Source: Coprinus comatus (lineage: Eukaryota; Basidiomycota; Agaricomycetes; Agaricales; Agaricaceae). From it: a stretch of 64,000 bases of DNA. The position numbers were made by a program, and so were the translations under genes. Positions 19,162 through 31,304 of the stretch are shown here, piece after piece (the first letter of the stretch is position 1; every line of letters begins with the position of its first letter). Below the pieces are notes generated by a model. That model saw only the letters and a list, made by a program, of their open reading frames with translations. It did not search any database and had not been told where the DNA came from. The stretch is taken from NCBI GenBank assembly GCA_034638255.1, contig JAWPGT010000006.1, positions 62,001-126,000 on the forward strand. The letters are read 5' to 3'.

Positions 19162-22100
19162 TCACAATTCAACGTCCTTCTTCTCATACCCAATAAAGAA
19201 GGAGTCCTTGGGAGGTCTACATAATAAAATATCGTTCCAATTCGGCACAGGCAAACTAGGCAAAGGCTTCCCAGTCTTCGAAACAAGATCTAAATCATAA
19301 CCAAGAAGAAACATCGCAAGGATGAGTTTCAATTCGACTTTAGCAAGTCTGGTACCAAGACATGTGGTTTTACCTAATCCACGATTTTTTTTAGTAAATT
19401 ATTGACATGAAAGAGCACCGAGAAAAAAAAAACTTACCTCCACCCCAACCAACATAACCAAACGGTACATCCTTCTTCAATTCCCTCCTCCTATTCTTCT
19501 CATTCTCCTCTGGAGACTGAGATTTAAATAACTTATCATCCTCATCTTCCAACCATCTAGAAGGATTAAAATTCCACGCATCCTCATAAATATCCTCATC
19601 CAAATGAACATCACTAAATGGATAAATCACATACGCCCCACTAGGTATCAACTTTCCATCAATATGCATTTCAGGTCCTACATTTCTTCTCATAGCTGTA
19701 TGTGGTTGAGCTACTCTTGTCGTTTCTTTGATAAGTGCATCGAATACGGGTGTTGAGTTTTCCCAGATTTCGAGAGGGATTTGGGATAGGGATTGGGAGA
19801 TTGAGATTGGAATGGATTCGGCTTCGTTCTTGTTAGGATTTTTGTCGCATGGTGAAGTCATAGAACATAACGGAGATGACGAGTTGGATAATAAAGAAGC
19901 CGAAATGGAGGTAGCTGATTCGGATTTAGTACAATCCACATCCACATCCGAAGACAATCCAGAATTACATCTTTTCCGTTTCTGTAAACTCGAAGGTGAA
20001 ACAGGACTTGAAATGGAATTCGAACGTAAACCGCCTCCGACTCGTAATTGTTCTTTCTTCTTTGTCTTTGGTACAGTCTCGGCTTCGGTTAAGGTTTGAG
20101 TCCGGGTTCGGGTTCGAGTTTGGATTCGGGTCTGTGTTAAATCGATGTTAATCCTTGATGCTGATTTGGGCTTTGAAGTGGTTTTAGGATTGGAATGTAA
20201 TGAAACTAGATCTTCGATTTCCATTCGAGCTTTTCTAGCCCAATCTGGATGTCCAGCAAGGAAAGTGATAAGCCATGACGCTGAAATTAAACCAAAATCC
20301 GTTAGTAATCTCATTATAAACGAAAAGAAAATCCCGAAGCACGGAATAGAAACAAAGGAAAAACAAGAAAACACGAAAATGAAAATGAAATCCAAGAGAC
20401 ATCGAGAAATCCCACCCCTCTCCAACATTGAACACACCACAATTCCCCAATAAAACAACCAATTCTCCACCAACCCAAAAAAAAGTCACCCCCCTCCAGA
20501 GTCCAAACAAAGAGACACACAGTTCCCAAAATAGGATAAGCGCAAAAATAGGAACAGGTTTGTTGGAACAGGGTTTTTGGATTTCCGGAACCGCCACCCT
20601 TTACATATCAGGGCCAAAAATCCTTCAGGCTCCCGATCACATACATGAAGCTTCTAGTGTGCTTTTTTATATTTGGCCCACTTATATGTGGTGAGCGGTT
20701 TTCGGGGGGATGTCCTTTAAGGTACCATAATGTGGCGCACTGGCAGCCACACAATGGTTATGGACTGTGGTGTATATGGTAGGGGTATGTTTGGTTGTGC
20801 GTTTACGTATTTTGGGTGTCTCGAGTGTTGAGGGTGGGTGTTGTATACGACGTGTGTGGAGAAGGAGGGGGTGGGGTGGAAATAGAAATAGAAATGGAAA
20901 TAGAAAATTAAATAAAGATTCGGATAACTCACCTGTTGTACCAGTTGCTCGAGCGCCAGCAATAAGAAGACCCATAATGAACTATACACAAAACAATATA
21001 AAAGATAAAAGATAGAAGAAGATACTCGTCAGAAAAAATAGAGACAGAGACAAAGAAACAATAGCACTCACCCCAACAACAACCAATCTCTCATCCCCAC
21101 ATTCCATTAACATTTGTAACGTATCCTCAGGTACTACACTTCCATTCTCATCCCCATCTTTCAATTTCTTCAAAAATTCCTCCCTCTTCCGAATAGTATC
21201 AACAACAATTTCATAAATCTCCTTTGTAGCCCATAATTTCCCCAACATCGCAGGTGTGGGAATCCATGGTAATAACACGGTAGCAGGAGTTGTACCGGTA
21301 TCGAGTTTATCGTATAATGTTTTCAGTCTTGATACTAAAACTGGATCATCTGCGATTTCGTGACCCGTTAGACTCCGAATTGTGGTTTGGAATGTAAGCT
21401 GTTATGGATGTGATGTATAATGCGCGCGTGGTGTGTTCGTTTTGATTTGAATTTGTGATGATGAGATTTTGAAGCCGAAAGTGTGTGTGGAAGTGGAGAA
21501 AGTGGAAAATCACAGGCAAAACCAAGGGTAAAAAAAAAATCAATTGGAAGACCCCGGAGTATAAGAATCATAAATTGAAGCGCGTGTAAAATCCAGCCAA
21601 GGAAAAGGTAAAACGAGGAAGGACAAAAAGCCGAGAGAAGCACAATTGAAAGGAAAAAAGGCAAAATGTTGATGAAGGATAATGTACCACGATGTCCATA
21701 AGAAAAGCGAGCCCCGGTGAAGAAATCCCGAACAAGCAGCGCAGGAGAAAGTTTCCAAAAACGTCGGGTCAAAAGGGATCAAAAGGATCAATCAAAGCAA
21801 CGTGAACGAGAACATAACCCGTAACGCCAGAAGATTCGATCGACCCAGAAATAGACCCGAGAAGGACATCAAGAGAGCAACCGGAATAACCCACATCGCG
21901 AGAAAAAGGGATCAAAGGCCGAATTCCGAGCCAAGTTGTGATGCCAGGTATAATCATATAATAAAAACGAGATGGAAGGAGGTTCCGAAGCGGTGATTTG
22001 GAAAGCGAATGATGGATGTGGCGTTTGTCATTAGGAGTATAATAGAAGCAAAAATGAGTGGGTTTGGAAAAACATAAGGTCTTAGACGTAAGAAGTCACT

Positions 22101-23375
22101 AACCTCATAAATAGTTTCAAACGGATCGAATTTGCCTGCAGGACTCCAGCCGTTCATCACTCTCCGAGAATCTTCCAGTAATTGAGGTATTACTAGAAGT
22201 AGAACAAGGAGATGGTAAGTCAGATCAGCATTCAGATTATTTTTTGCGCACCCCAGACTTCAAAGAAGTCATGAGGATTTGTAAGAACGGAAGGGTCATG
22301 CATCTATGCATCAATAGAGTGAAAGAATTTCTTCTATCCATCCGGCACCGTTAAGTACGCGGTTGAAGATAATCCACAACCATGAGGTGAAGAAGGGATA
22401 AAAGGAGATTGAGGGGAGAAAAGATGAAGCAAATATGGACTCACGACTACTCAAATGTGCCTCCCGTTGAACCGCCGCAAGACGTTTATGGATCAAAGCA
22501 ATTCTTCGTGTTTGCAAGTCTGAAGTCACCCCGCGTACCATGGGAATCTGCCACCAGAAAAATATGGGAGTATCTATCAGTATCGGCGACAACTGTATGC
22601 GAGAGTATGAGAATGAAGTAAAGGACAACGTACAGCTCCAGACAAAATCTTGAAACCTTCCGTGAGATCAAGACCCTTGGCAGTAAAAAATGTTTGACGG
22701 GCTTGTTCCCCGGAGACAACAACCACAGTGTTCTGTTCCAGTCAATTGCATTGATAAGAATGAAGATATATGTCACAAATGAGAAGAAACCGCATCATGT
22801 TAGAAATGTAATCCACGGACAGAAGCCCAGTAACAGCGACATTGACTCACCCTCAAAAGCCTGAACTTAAATACACTCTGTCCTGTAGCATGAATAGCCC
22901 AATTGAGGAAATCATATCGCCTGCGAAAAAAAGGTGTAATATGGAAGAGCGAGAGACCAGGTAAAGATGCTGGTGTGTCGTCTGCGTTCCTTTGAAAAGC
23001 GTATATAATAAGGACGATAGAAAGAAACGCAATAACAGCGACAGTAAACTGTATCGCAAAGTCCGCGGAAAGGAATGCCGTAGCTACCGACTGTAGACCA
23101 ATCGTATATGGCATGGCCAACAGAAAAGCCAAATAGGTAGCTCGTAAGATGTATAACAGGCTTCTTTCTGTTTGGATAGGTGAGGAAGATGATGAAAGCT
23201 GGGTGGGATTGGTCAACAGAAGATGAAAGACAAGAGGAGAGTATTGGACGTACAACAGAAAGAAGTGGGGATGTTTTAGTATTTGGGACAAGGTAGAAGG
23301 GAAGGGGGAAGTGGATGCTGATGCTGAACCGGAAGCGTTAGGAGATATATAGCGGCCAAGATTTGGCTCAAGCAT
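19162..23375 (-). CDS. Cytochrome P450 with N-terminal membrane segments and a low-complexity insert
   Basis: Heme-thiolate monooxygenase, probably anchored in the ER membrane; substrate unknown. The start at 23375 gives a long N-terminal region with two hydrophobic stretches (for example IQFTVAVIAFLSIVLIIYAF). The body contains SGEQARQTFFTAKGLDLTEG (about 22710-22650), GWSPAGKFDPFETIYE, the I-helix LLIAGARATGTT-ASWLITF (split by an intron at 20932-20281), the K-helix ETTR (about 19720) and the PSRW segment. The heme-binding loop is FGYVGWGGG-KTTCLG, with the Cys ligand after an intron near 19435-19380. The product ends KKDVEL at 19162. Between the I and K helices lies an insert of about 133 Ser/Thr/Lys-rich residues (20188-19790) with RTRTRTRTQT repeats, which is unusual for a P450. 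Two introns of about 650-700 nt (20932-20281 and about 22105-21403) contrast with the usual ~55 nt. CYP family number not determinable by eye. Confidence 0.88.
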
Positions 23376-24130
23376 GTAATTGGCATTTTATTGCAGGAAA
23401 TCAAACTGTCAACAAAGAGACGGCAAAACCATGCATCTCATTTCGGTCATGGACCTGGTGAACGGAAGCGGAATTGGATCGGGAAGTGACCGATTGACAC
23501 ACGGTCGACCTCAAATTCCAAACTGACCTGCTCGGTTCCGAGATGAAGGTTGGGCGATGAAAGTAGCTCTCACCACGTGTTGAAGAGTCTCCAATCGCAA
23601 GACTATAGGAGCACGCTCTTCTCTAACGTTTCAAGTCTGGTATGCTTAGTATTGAAGGGATAAATTATCAGTCCCAACAAGACACTTGTCCCACAGTCAG
23701 CGTAGTCTTACTAGCCCCCATGGTTTCATCATACGTTCCTTCCATCGAATCCCACGCCGTGCCGAACCGTACAGATCGTATTCTTCTCAGAATGCCAAAA
23801 TAGAGTCAAAATAGATCGAGTCTGATTGCGCCTGATGGCACAAGGACCCCGAAAGTAATATCTCGATCTTCCGGCTAACCATACCGAGTAAACTCCTCTA
23901 TGGGTCCTAAGTATCATAACGTTATCAGCTTGTTCACCGGGGCTTGAATCCTCGAATCTCTGCTCACGTCATCCTCCACCAACACTGTCAGATGATTGGC
24001 CGTACTGTCACAAAGAAGCACATGCAGTAATACACGTAGACTGGTCTTCTGTGCGCCATCAATACATCAATTTATATACGAAAAAATATGTCGTTTCAAA
24101 CAAATTTCACCACAACGCGCAAACGTCTGT
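23376..24130. other. Intergenic region
   Basis: About 750 bp between the P450 start and the 3' end of the PAQR gene, holding the P450 promoter. No further gene or RNA recognised. Confidence 0.4.
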
Positions 24131-25512
24131 TCACAGTTGACAGATATCAGGAACCGATAGGCGGTACGCAAGACCGACAAGGACACATTGGTAATGAGCA
24201 AGTGCTGCCAAGATGACGCAAAAGTGGAAGATCTGGTGAGATGCGAAGAAGTAATCGAATTTTCCTGGAGCCAATCGTTCTGGAATCCGATTCGCACTAT
24301 AAAATGTGACATAATATTAGCGAGCTGCCTCTTATAACCCACTTACACTACTACAATGGCGTCCTTCTAGCACATATTGGAACGGGCAAAGTGGGATATT
24401 CTTGAGATAGAATGGACTCACTATAGTAGAGCACCCCCGATATACAGCAATGCTGAAGTGATTAGCCACCCTATGCCCATATACTCTAATATTTCATGTG
24501 CTTCGTGCAAAAAGAATAGATGAGTTATTGGTACGACGCCTCCAAGACCTAAACCAATGAAGACGGTGGTTCGAGCCTTTCTATGTGTCGGTTTGGCGTA
24601 TTCCGGACTCAGCACGATATACGCGGCACCTAAACTCCCCAGAAACGCCGATCATGACGTTCAACGGACGATCCTGATCAACAAATTAGACTTACCGAGA
24701 CCCGCAAGAGAAATACCCGTGAGATAAATGACTTGTAGGAGAGGATGACAGAAGAAACTATAATAAATCACAGGATAGAAAGATCCCACCGTCAAGGTTA
24801 CTATGCCTTGGTAATCGTAAACATGGCAACGTGCAGCAACCTTAATTCAACGAGTTGAGAAAAACGCGGAAACATGTGCAAACGTGCAGTGCATACCTTT
24901 TTCGAATGACAGCCTGAGGTGTGGTATAGCGCGCTTGCAAACATGCAGAACGCAGCAGACAAAAAGAAAATGAAGAACACAGCCCGGTCACGCCAGGAAG
25001 CAACGAACGCAAAAGGTGTGATGTAAGAGCCGTGAAACGTTGCGGCGAAGTACAGAAAAAGGACACCGCCCCACAAATGCGAATGGATATTGACTGCGAC
25101 GGAAAGACTGGTTGGCGTGTGTAGAAACAAGTGAAGGATGAAACTCATTACCTGTCTCATTGTTCAAGTCTACAGATACAAAATAGGGTCAAAAAACGGT
25201 GTTCATGTGAGAATTGAGATTGATGCGGACGCGCCGTACATGAGTACACGGACTTCAAACACCCTTTCCAATGGTATTGTACCCTTTGAATCAAGTCAGT
25301 GTGGTGTTCGGTTCACCTAAATAGAATGATTTTAACCGTCTATAGCCATTCACAATGTATTCGTTGTCCTTTTGCCATTCCTCAAGGTCATGCCACGAAA
25401 TAGTATCGGCCTTGGGTTGTGATTGTTTTAATTGTTTCTGACCATTTGTCCCCGGTTGAAGTAAGTGCTGGAGTCCTCGGTTCCGTACAGAGGCAGTGTT
25501 TTCTACAGACAT
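24131..25512 (-). CDS. PAQR / hemolysin III family membrane protein (Izh/AdipoR-like)
   Basis: Seven-TM protein of the progestin/AdipoQ receptor family; yeast Izh homologs act in zinc and lipid homeostasis. Landmarks: WHDLEEWQKDNEYIVNGYRR before TM1, WKGCLKSVYS-YLNNET, VNIHSHLWGGVLFLYFA, SALYHT with the S-x3-H motif, EYAKPTHRKARTTVFIGLGL, and ANRIPERLAPGKFDYFFASH with the following HQIFH (H-x3-H) as the last zinc-ligand motif. The product ends VPDICQL at 24131. The metal-site Ser and His residues are all present, so it is probably functional. I chose Met 25512 (MSVENTASVR); an in-frame Met at 25557 is also possible. Several introns of about 50-60 nt interrupt the gene. Confidence 0.88.
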
Positions 25513-26754
25513 GCAGGGGAGGATCTGGAAGTGCTCGTGAAAGGATATATTGCACAAAGAGTACCTGCAACTTGTGGTTTGTTGTTGAGATCAAAGTAAT
25601 GAGTAGCACGTGATTCTCATTCTCCCCAAAACAGTTATGGTCAGTCAGCTTCCAACGTTTCACAGGGCCTAGCCGGGTACTCGCGTTCTTTTACCCAACG
25701 TTTACCATCAGATGTGTACCAATTTGCAATGTGGAAATCGTGTTGCTCGTCGACATCATCAGAATCTGGCTCGAGGCTTGTTTTTCAAATTAACTTGGTT
25801 TCATTCCCGATCACTCGTTGAATTAATCAGACATATCAGGACATATCCACAACTTGAGCTGTTGGTACCTTGCGTACATCTGGGTCACAAACTGTGCCGT
25901 AGTGGAGTCATACATTGGTCGAGAGAATTATAGTTTCCCGAGGACACAATGCTAAGCGCTTCGAACAATTCTCAAACGTCATTAAATATCATGTGTTGGA
26001 ATAGGTGATTACAGCCCGAGATTATACATACAATAGACTACGCCTATTCGGGTCCTATCGCATTGGAGATTAAAACAATTTCAATTTTTCAATTGTACTT
26101 CTGTTGTACTTACTATCTCTTCAATTACCCTTCTGTACCCATTTAGACCTTGAAGTTGTGGAGTGCCGGCCAGTCATAAACCGACGTAAAACAACTCCTC
26201 CAACAATACGTCACGCTAAGGTTTAGAGAAACCACCATAGTAAATTTATATGGCATCCTCGACTATCGCTGAAGGATCGTATTCTAACGAGTGGAACCTC
26301 AACTCTGAATCCGAGTTATGGTCCAGGCATTGTTATATTTTTAAATTTCGGCTTCAACTTCATTACTAGTACCAGGTCATCTTCTATTACAACTCTGGTC
26401 GGAACCTTCCCCATTCTAATTTTAATCAACAACGCAACCTTATACTTAACCTTTTCCTTAACTAGCCCGCGAAACTGGATTTGATCATACTACAGACGAC
26501 GCCACAAAGTGGTCATTTCAATGGGTCTTGATCTTGGCGTCTTGACATTGAAGTATACAATAAGTCCAATGAATCACCCTTCCATTTCCGAACTGTACGG
26601 ACAGACATTTGCACAGGAATAAATACTGGTTCCCGAAAGATGAATGGTAGATACCAGTTGGTGAAAGTGGAGTTCAACGTTCATATTAACAAAAGGAAAC
26701 CGGTTGGCATGATAGATGGTTGATTATCTTAGAACACGAGAAGAGTTGTATTAT
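25513..26754. other. Intergenic region
   Basis: About 1.2 kb with no supported protein gene between the PAQR start and tRNA-Thr. Short frames (for example 25712-25933) have no recognisable content. Confidence 0.4.
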
Positions 26755-26826
26755 GCCCGCTTGGCTTAGGGGTAAAGCGTGCCACTCGTAATGGCAAGAT
26801 CAGTCGTTCGAATCGGCTAGTGGGCA
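26755..26826 (+). tRNA. tRNA-Thr (anticodon CGT)
   Basis: 72 nt, no intron, complete cloverleaf. The acceptor stem is GCCCGCT/AGTGGGC with discriminator A. The D stem is GCTT/AAGC. The anticodon stem is TGCCA/TGGCA with loop CTCGTAA (anticodon CGT, reads ACG). The T arm is AGTCG-TTCGAAT-CGGCT. The CCA end is not encoded, as usual in eukaryotes. Box A and box B sequences fit an internal Pol III promoter. Confidence 0.95.
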
Positions 26827-26849
26827 TGCGAAAGAGCAACTGTTAACCA

Positions 26850-26859
26850 TTTTTTTTTT
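26850..26859 (+). terminator. Pol III terminator of tRNA-Thr
   Basis: A run of ten T residues 23 bp after the tRNA end, the usual RNA polymerase III stop signal. Confidence 0.75.
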
Positions 26860-26979
26860 AATACTCAGTAGATCCAAGGAGTAGGTAGGTGATATCCGTT
26901 TTGAAACAAAAAATATAATGTTTGTACAACAAAGACAACATCTTAAAGACAGACACACAAATATACAATTATACAATGA

Positions 26980-28920
26980 TCACGAAATAAACACCTTTCG
27001 AATTTGGCCAGGCTCCGCAAATGAGCACTCGTAACCTGTTCTTGGGCAAACGACCCTACCACCATTCTTGGCAGCCATTTCTTGCAGAGCCTATACAACC
27101 AATGAATGATCAGTAAGAGCTATAAAAGAACATAGAAATAACAATAATAACAAACCTCCAAAGAATAAACATATCCATTCGGCAATGCCATAGGCATATT
27201 ATCTTCATCCATAATCTTTCCCGTTATTCTACATACAATCGTTGAATTGGCATGATGGCTAAACGGTATTTGTTCAGCCAACTTCCCCAACCCCAATGAC
27301 TGCGCTCTATTTTCTATGGAAGAAGAAGTGGAAGAAGTGGAGTCGTCAGAACTTGTACTTGTGTTTGTGCTTGTACTAGAATTCAAAGATGTTGTACCGC
27401 CTATTGTGGTTATTGTCATAGGTTGGGAGCGAGAATGTTCGGTATCGTCCGAGTCCGGGTCAACCATCATCATTCTTGAAGATGTGTTTAAAGTTGCGGA
27501 TTCACCGTCACATACCGGACAGTCTACATTCTTAGTGACAGGATCATAACATGCTGGAAGTTTCAAAGCGGCGAGACCACCGTACAAAGAGAGATGAAGG
27601 AGAGGCTCGGTTGGGAGTGTATTGAGGCTGTATATTGCGAGACGAAATGACCGTACTAGATTGTCCCACCGAGAAAGGTCATACAAACGCTGTTTTCGGG
27701 TAGTTTGAGAAAGTGTTATGGAAGAAAAAAGAAAATATAATGCATACCTTGTAAGGACCACACGCAGTGCTCGGGGGAAAAGCGAAGAGAGCAGATGCAC
27801 GTTTGATCTCTTCTAGATGTGTTTCACGCCATGATACCAAATGTTTCTTGGCATATGCAATTGCCTCTACAGCCCGTCTCGCTCGGGCAAGCTCAATAAA
27901 TTCTTGAAGACGTAATTCGAATTCTAGAGTGCTCTATTTGTGATAATGTTAGATTTATTGTTTGATGGCAATCGCAGAATAGGAGTGGAGGAACGAGTCC
28001 GAGTCACATTAAGTACATACCTTCATTTTACGGAGTGCTGTTTTGTTCTCGTTACACCATGTTAATGCTTCTGTGCAGCTATGTTTTTTGAGTGCTCCTT
28101 CTATTCGTCTAATGTCTGAGAACAAGTCAATGTCGACTAATCTCTACATAATCGTAGAATGATTAACTTCTCTGAATAACATTGTTAAACCACACACCTC
28201 GATATCCTTCTCCCTCGCTATCCGCCTTGCCGTTCGTTCTTTTCCCGTTCTCAGGGTCCAGTCTACAAGCCACCGATCCAAGCGGGTGTCTGCCCATCTG
28301 GAGAACTCGGGCTCAGTTGTGCTGTGCATAGACTCGATCACAGCGAGATGATTTAGTCTCTCGCGCATCACATCTATGGTTGGTTTGCCTGCAGTTTCGT
28401 TCAAATCCGAAAGCTGTGCCCATTTAATGTGTACAAAGCAATCCAACAACCAGAAAAAGTAGTCCGAAAGGTATGGAGCAAAAGACAATGATTTGGTTCG
28501 ATTCATTTCAATGGTTGTAATTTGTGAGGGTATTACCGGGGCGGGGGAAACGTGTAGTACCTTTTCTCAGTAACAAATAAAGTTACAATTAACATAGTAC
28601 TGACCTTGCGTTTCAACGACTCCACGCGCCCAGCCATTCCGTCAATCGCTTTGAGTGCCTCCTCTTTGCTCAACGTCCCCGTCCTTGCACAGTTCATCAA
28701 ATCGTTACTTGTATTCTGCAGTGGACCAAATTCCTTCTCGACATTTCGTTGAGAGGTCCGAAACACCTTGCGGTAATTCTCGTATGGAACCTAAATTCAC
28801 TCTCCGTCAGCGTGGTCCATTTCACATGAGATAAAGAGCAACAGTAGAGTTGAAACGTACACGAGCAAATGGTTGTTCAAGAAGTAGGTTGCCGTCAACG
28901 TTGAGCTTGCTAGTCGACAT
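26980..28920 (-). CDS. gid9: GID/CTLH E3 ubiquitin ligase subunit Gid9 (Fyv10 / MAEA-like)
   Basis: Catalytic-core subunit of the CTLH (GID) ubiquitin ligase; in yeast the complex degrades gluconeogenic enzymes on return to glucose. The start at 28920 gives MSTSKLNVDGNLLLEQPFAR. Next come an N-terminal helical region (VFRTSQRNVEKEFGPLQNT), a LisH-like part (RWLVDWTLRTGKERTARRIA), the CTLH/CRA region (WCNENKTALRKMKSTLEFEL, then FIELARARRAVEAIAYAKKH and FAFPPSTACGPYK) and a degenerate RING (CPVCDGE; CRITGKIMDEDNMPMALPNG; VVCPRTGYECSFAEPGQIRK), ending VFIS at 26980. Between the first Cys pair and the rest of the RING-like region is a Ser/Thr-rich insert (about 27460-27320). About six introns; all exon joins are in frame. 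Confidence 0.9.
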
Positions 28921-29734
28921 GATGGAGCTTGCAAGGTAGTAAGTGCTAAGTACTAAGCAGCGATAATTCTCGACTAACACCTGGTAAGCTGTGACGGCCC
29001 GCGGACCGCACGTTCTCCGGGTCACTCTCTGAAAGCGCGGCTGATTTATTATTAGTATTTTAATGATTATCAAGTCATTTTCTGAACATTTGACATTAAG
29101 TACTATGTGTGTTTGTGGTGTGTAACCAATGCAACGCTTTCGGAGCCGTATGTTGCACACGTTTCTGTGGTATAGAGCGGAAATGATGGTCAAGGATCGC
29201 TGTCCAAAGTCAAATCATTTATGACACATTGGAATGGCGTGTTAACCAATGCACGAAAAGCATGTATTAACTCTCGTACAACCATACTCGTCATAGAAAC
29301 AGCCCCTGCGGAGGTAAATGTGTCGATGCATGAAAGCCCCGCCATGCCCCTTTCATTTCCACATCACTACTCAATACCTTATAAATAAGATAAACAACTG
29401 CTATAATAACCCTAGTTGTGCTTCCAGAATCTAGTGAGCTATAGTGACACTGATTGTGGCAGAATCTCCTTGTTTCAACGTTTCAACGTTAGTAAAAAGA
29501 AGAAAACGTTGGTTTTTTGCAGCCAATCGGGGAACCCAGCTGTCTTTTGTGAGAAAAACATTTGCATGCATTTCTTTTTTGATCTAGCTCGCCTAGCAAG
29601 CTCATGAGGGTAATTCTCGGAATAACTATGTAAGAGAGATGATCATCGGTGAAAATGATTATCAGAGTGTTTGTCTTCCTTTAAGTACTCGCGTCTCGTA
29701 TCATCTCCTTATCGATCCCTACTGTCACTAGAAA
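28921..29734. other. Intergenic region
   Basis: About 800 bp between the divergent gid9 and aldo-keto reductase starts. Short AT-rich motifs only; no further gene seen. Confidence 0.4.
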
Positions 29735-30793
29735 ATGCCCGCAAGCACCAGTGTTAAACTCAATACAGGGGCAGAAATGCCCACTGTCGGTCTTGGTATG
29801 CGTAAATCATCTTATCTCAAATGAACAGATTATATTGACCTCTGTGAGATAGCCGGACTACACCTTGATTTGTGCTAGCAAGTACTGATATCGCTTTTGA
29901 AAGGGTTGATGCACTGGCCTGCCCCCATGAATGAAACCTGCAGCAAGGCCGATAAGACGGTAGGTGTCATTTTTCCAACACATTGATATATGGCATATCT
30001 AAACTTGTGATAGATTGACTGGCTCGATACCTGGAAGGAAATGGTTAGGGTACACAGGGCTAATCCTACCAAACTCCGTGCCATTGGTAAATATATAACT
30101 TTTTCCGTGATTTGCAATCACAACTCTGTTATTTTTACTAACCTGCCATCTAAAACAGGTGTATCCAATTTCTCTGTGCAATTCTTGACTCGCCTTCTCG
30201 AGAACTCTGATCTTGTACCTGCTGTCAACCAGATCGAGCTTCATCCGTAAGTCACCTTTGAGTAACTACCTACAGAAGAAACTCAGGAACATACTATCAT
30301 TTAGATCTTGCCCTCAAGAAGAACTTGTCGAGTTCTCTCGCAACAAGGGAATTGTTCTCACCGCCTACTCCCCATTGGGTTCCGACAATTCACCCCTTCT
30401 CACCAACCCCATCGTTACTGAGCTCGCTGAGAAATACAATGTCCAACCCGCTAACGTCTTGGTTTCCCTTCAAGCTAACAGACCCGGCGTCACTGGTAAG
30501 AACGCAAAAAGCTACAATTTAGTCAAGATATATATGCTCACGCATATTTTTACAGTCCTTCCCAAATCCGTTACGCCATCCCGTATTGAAAGTTAGTGTT
30601 CTTCTCTTAACACATTAAAATCTTACCGAGGTAAATTATCTTCTTAGATAACTTCAAGATCATCGATCTCAGTGAGGAGGAAATTGCTAAATTGCAATCC
30701 ATTGATAATTCCAAGCACTTCCGTGCTTGCCATCCTTCTTGGACTGGTTGGGGGAGCTTGGGATTCCCTGATTGCTTGGATGCCGATAACTAA
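29735..30793 (+). pseudogene. Aldo-keto reductase pseudogene lacking the catalytic core
   Basis: Exon 1 at 29735 gives MPASTSVKLNTGAEMPTVGL, the normal start of a fungal NADPH-dependent aldo-keto reductase. The next recognisable piece is already LMHWPAPMNETCSKADK (about 29908), then IDWLDTWKEMVRVHRANPTK, FLTRLLENSDLVPAVNQIEL-HP, VLTAYSPLGSDNSPLLTNP, TVLPKSVTPSRIE and an end FPDCLDADN at 30793. The ~80 residues between, which normally carry the catalytic Asp, Tyr and Lys, are missing. An in-frame TAG interrupts the sequence just before LMHWP. GLHLDL at about 29860 may be the rest of the family's LDYLDLY. The active-site His remains. Introns in the C-terminal part are still well formed, so the loss is probably recent. 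Confidence 0.75.
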
Positions 30794-31304
30794 GTTTCAC
30801 GGATATCTATTTATACTTCAGTCTTCTGTTGATATAAGTTAACGATAATAACGTCTGTTGAAATCAACTTGTTCAAAGCATTCTGAGCGAGAAATATCAA
30901 GTTGGGATCTATCGACTGGTAAATGTAATAAGACAAGGTAACTAAGTAAAAGTATGGTATGTGAAGGAGGGGCTAAAAGTAAACCATCAAGGACCGGGTT
31001 CACTGACGAACTTCGCCAGGAACGAAAGGTAAAGCCATTAGGACTGGGACAATCATCTGCCTGACATTCTCCTATTGATAGTATGCGTGCATAATGGACT
31101 CCGTATGTACTGTATACCAAACAAACAAAGAAATGCAATATATAATCCAATTATCGTTCAATCTTGGGTACAGGCTTTAGTATGTGCCACAAATTGACAA
31201 CTTTCCGTAAGATCAAGCTCAATTATTTATCACCAATCTATCCCCAGTGACAAACACCCTTCTTTCTCAACAACCAACTGAGAAACGTAAGTAGTCATAC
31301 TACC
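30794..31304. other. Convergent intergenic region
   Basis: About 510 bp between the 3' ends of the aldo-keto reductase relic (+) and the SH3-PX gene (-). Nothing recognised. Confidence 0.4.

Noticed and set aside
20235..20597. 120-codon minus-strand frame with hydrophobic stretches
   Set aside because: Intronic translation of a T/G-rich intron ending at the ASWLITF exon.
21368..21772. 134-codon minus-strand frame within the P450 locus
   Set aside because: Lies wholly inside the long P450 intron and is composed of hydrophobic, pyrimidine-rich translation; no domain.
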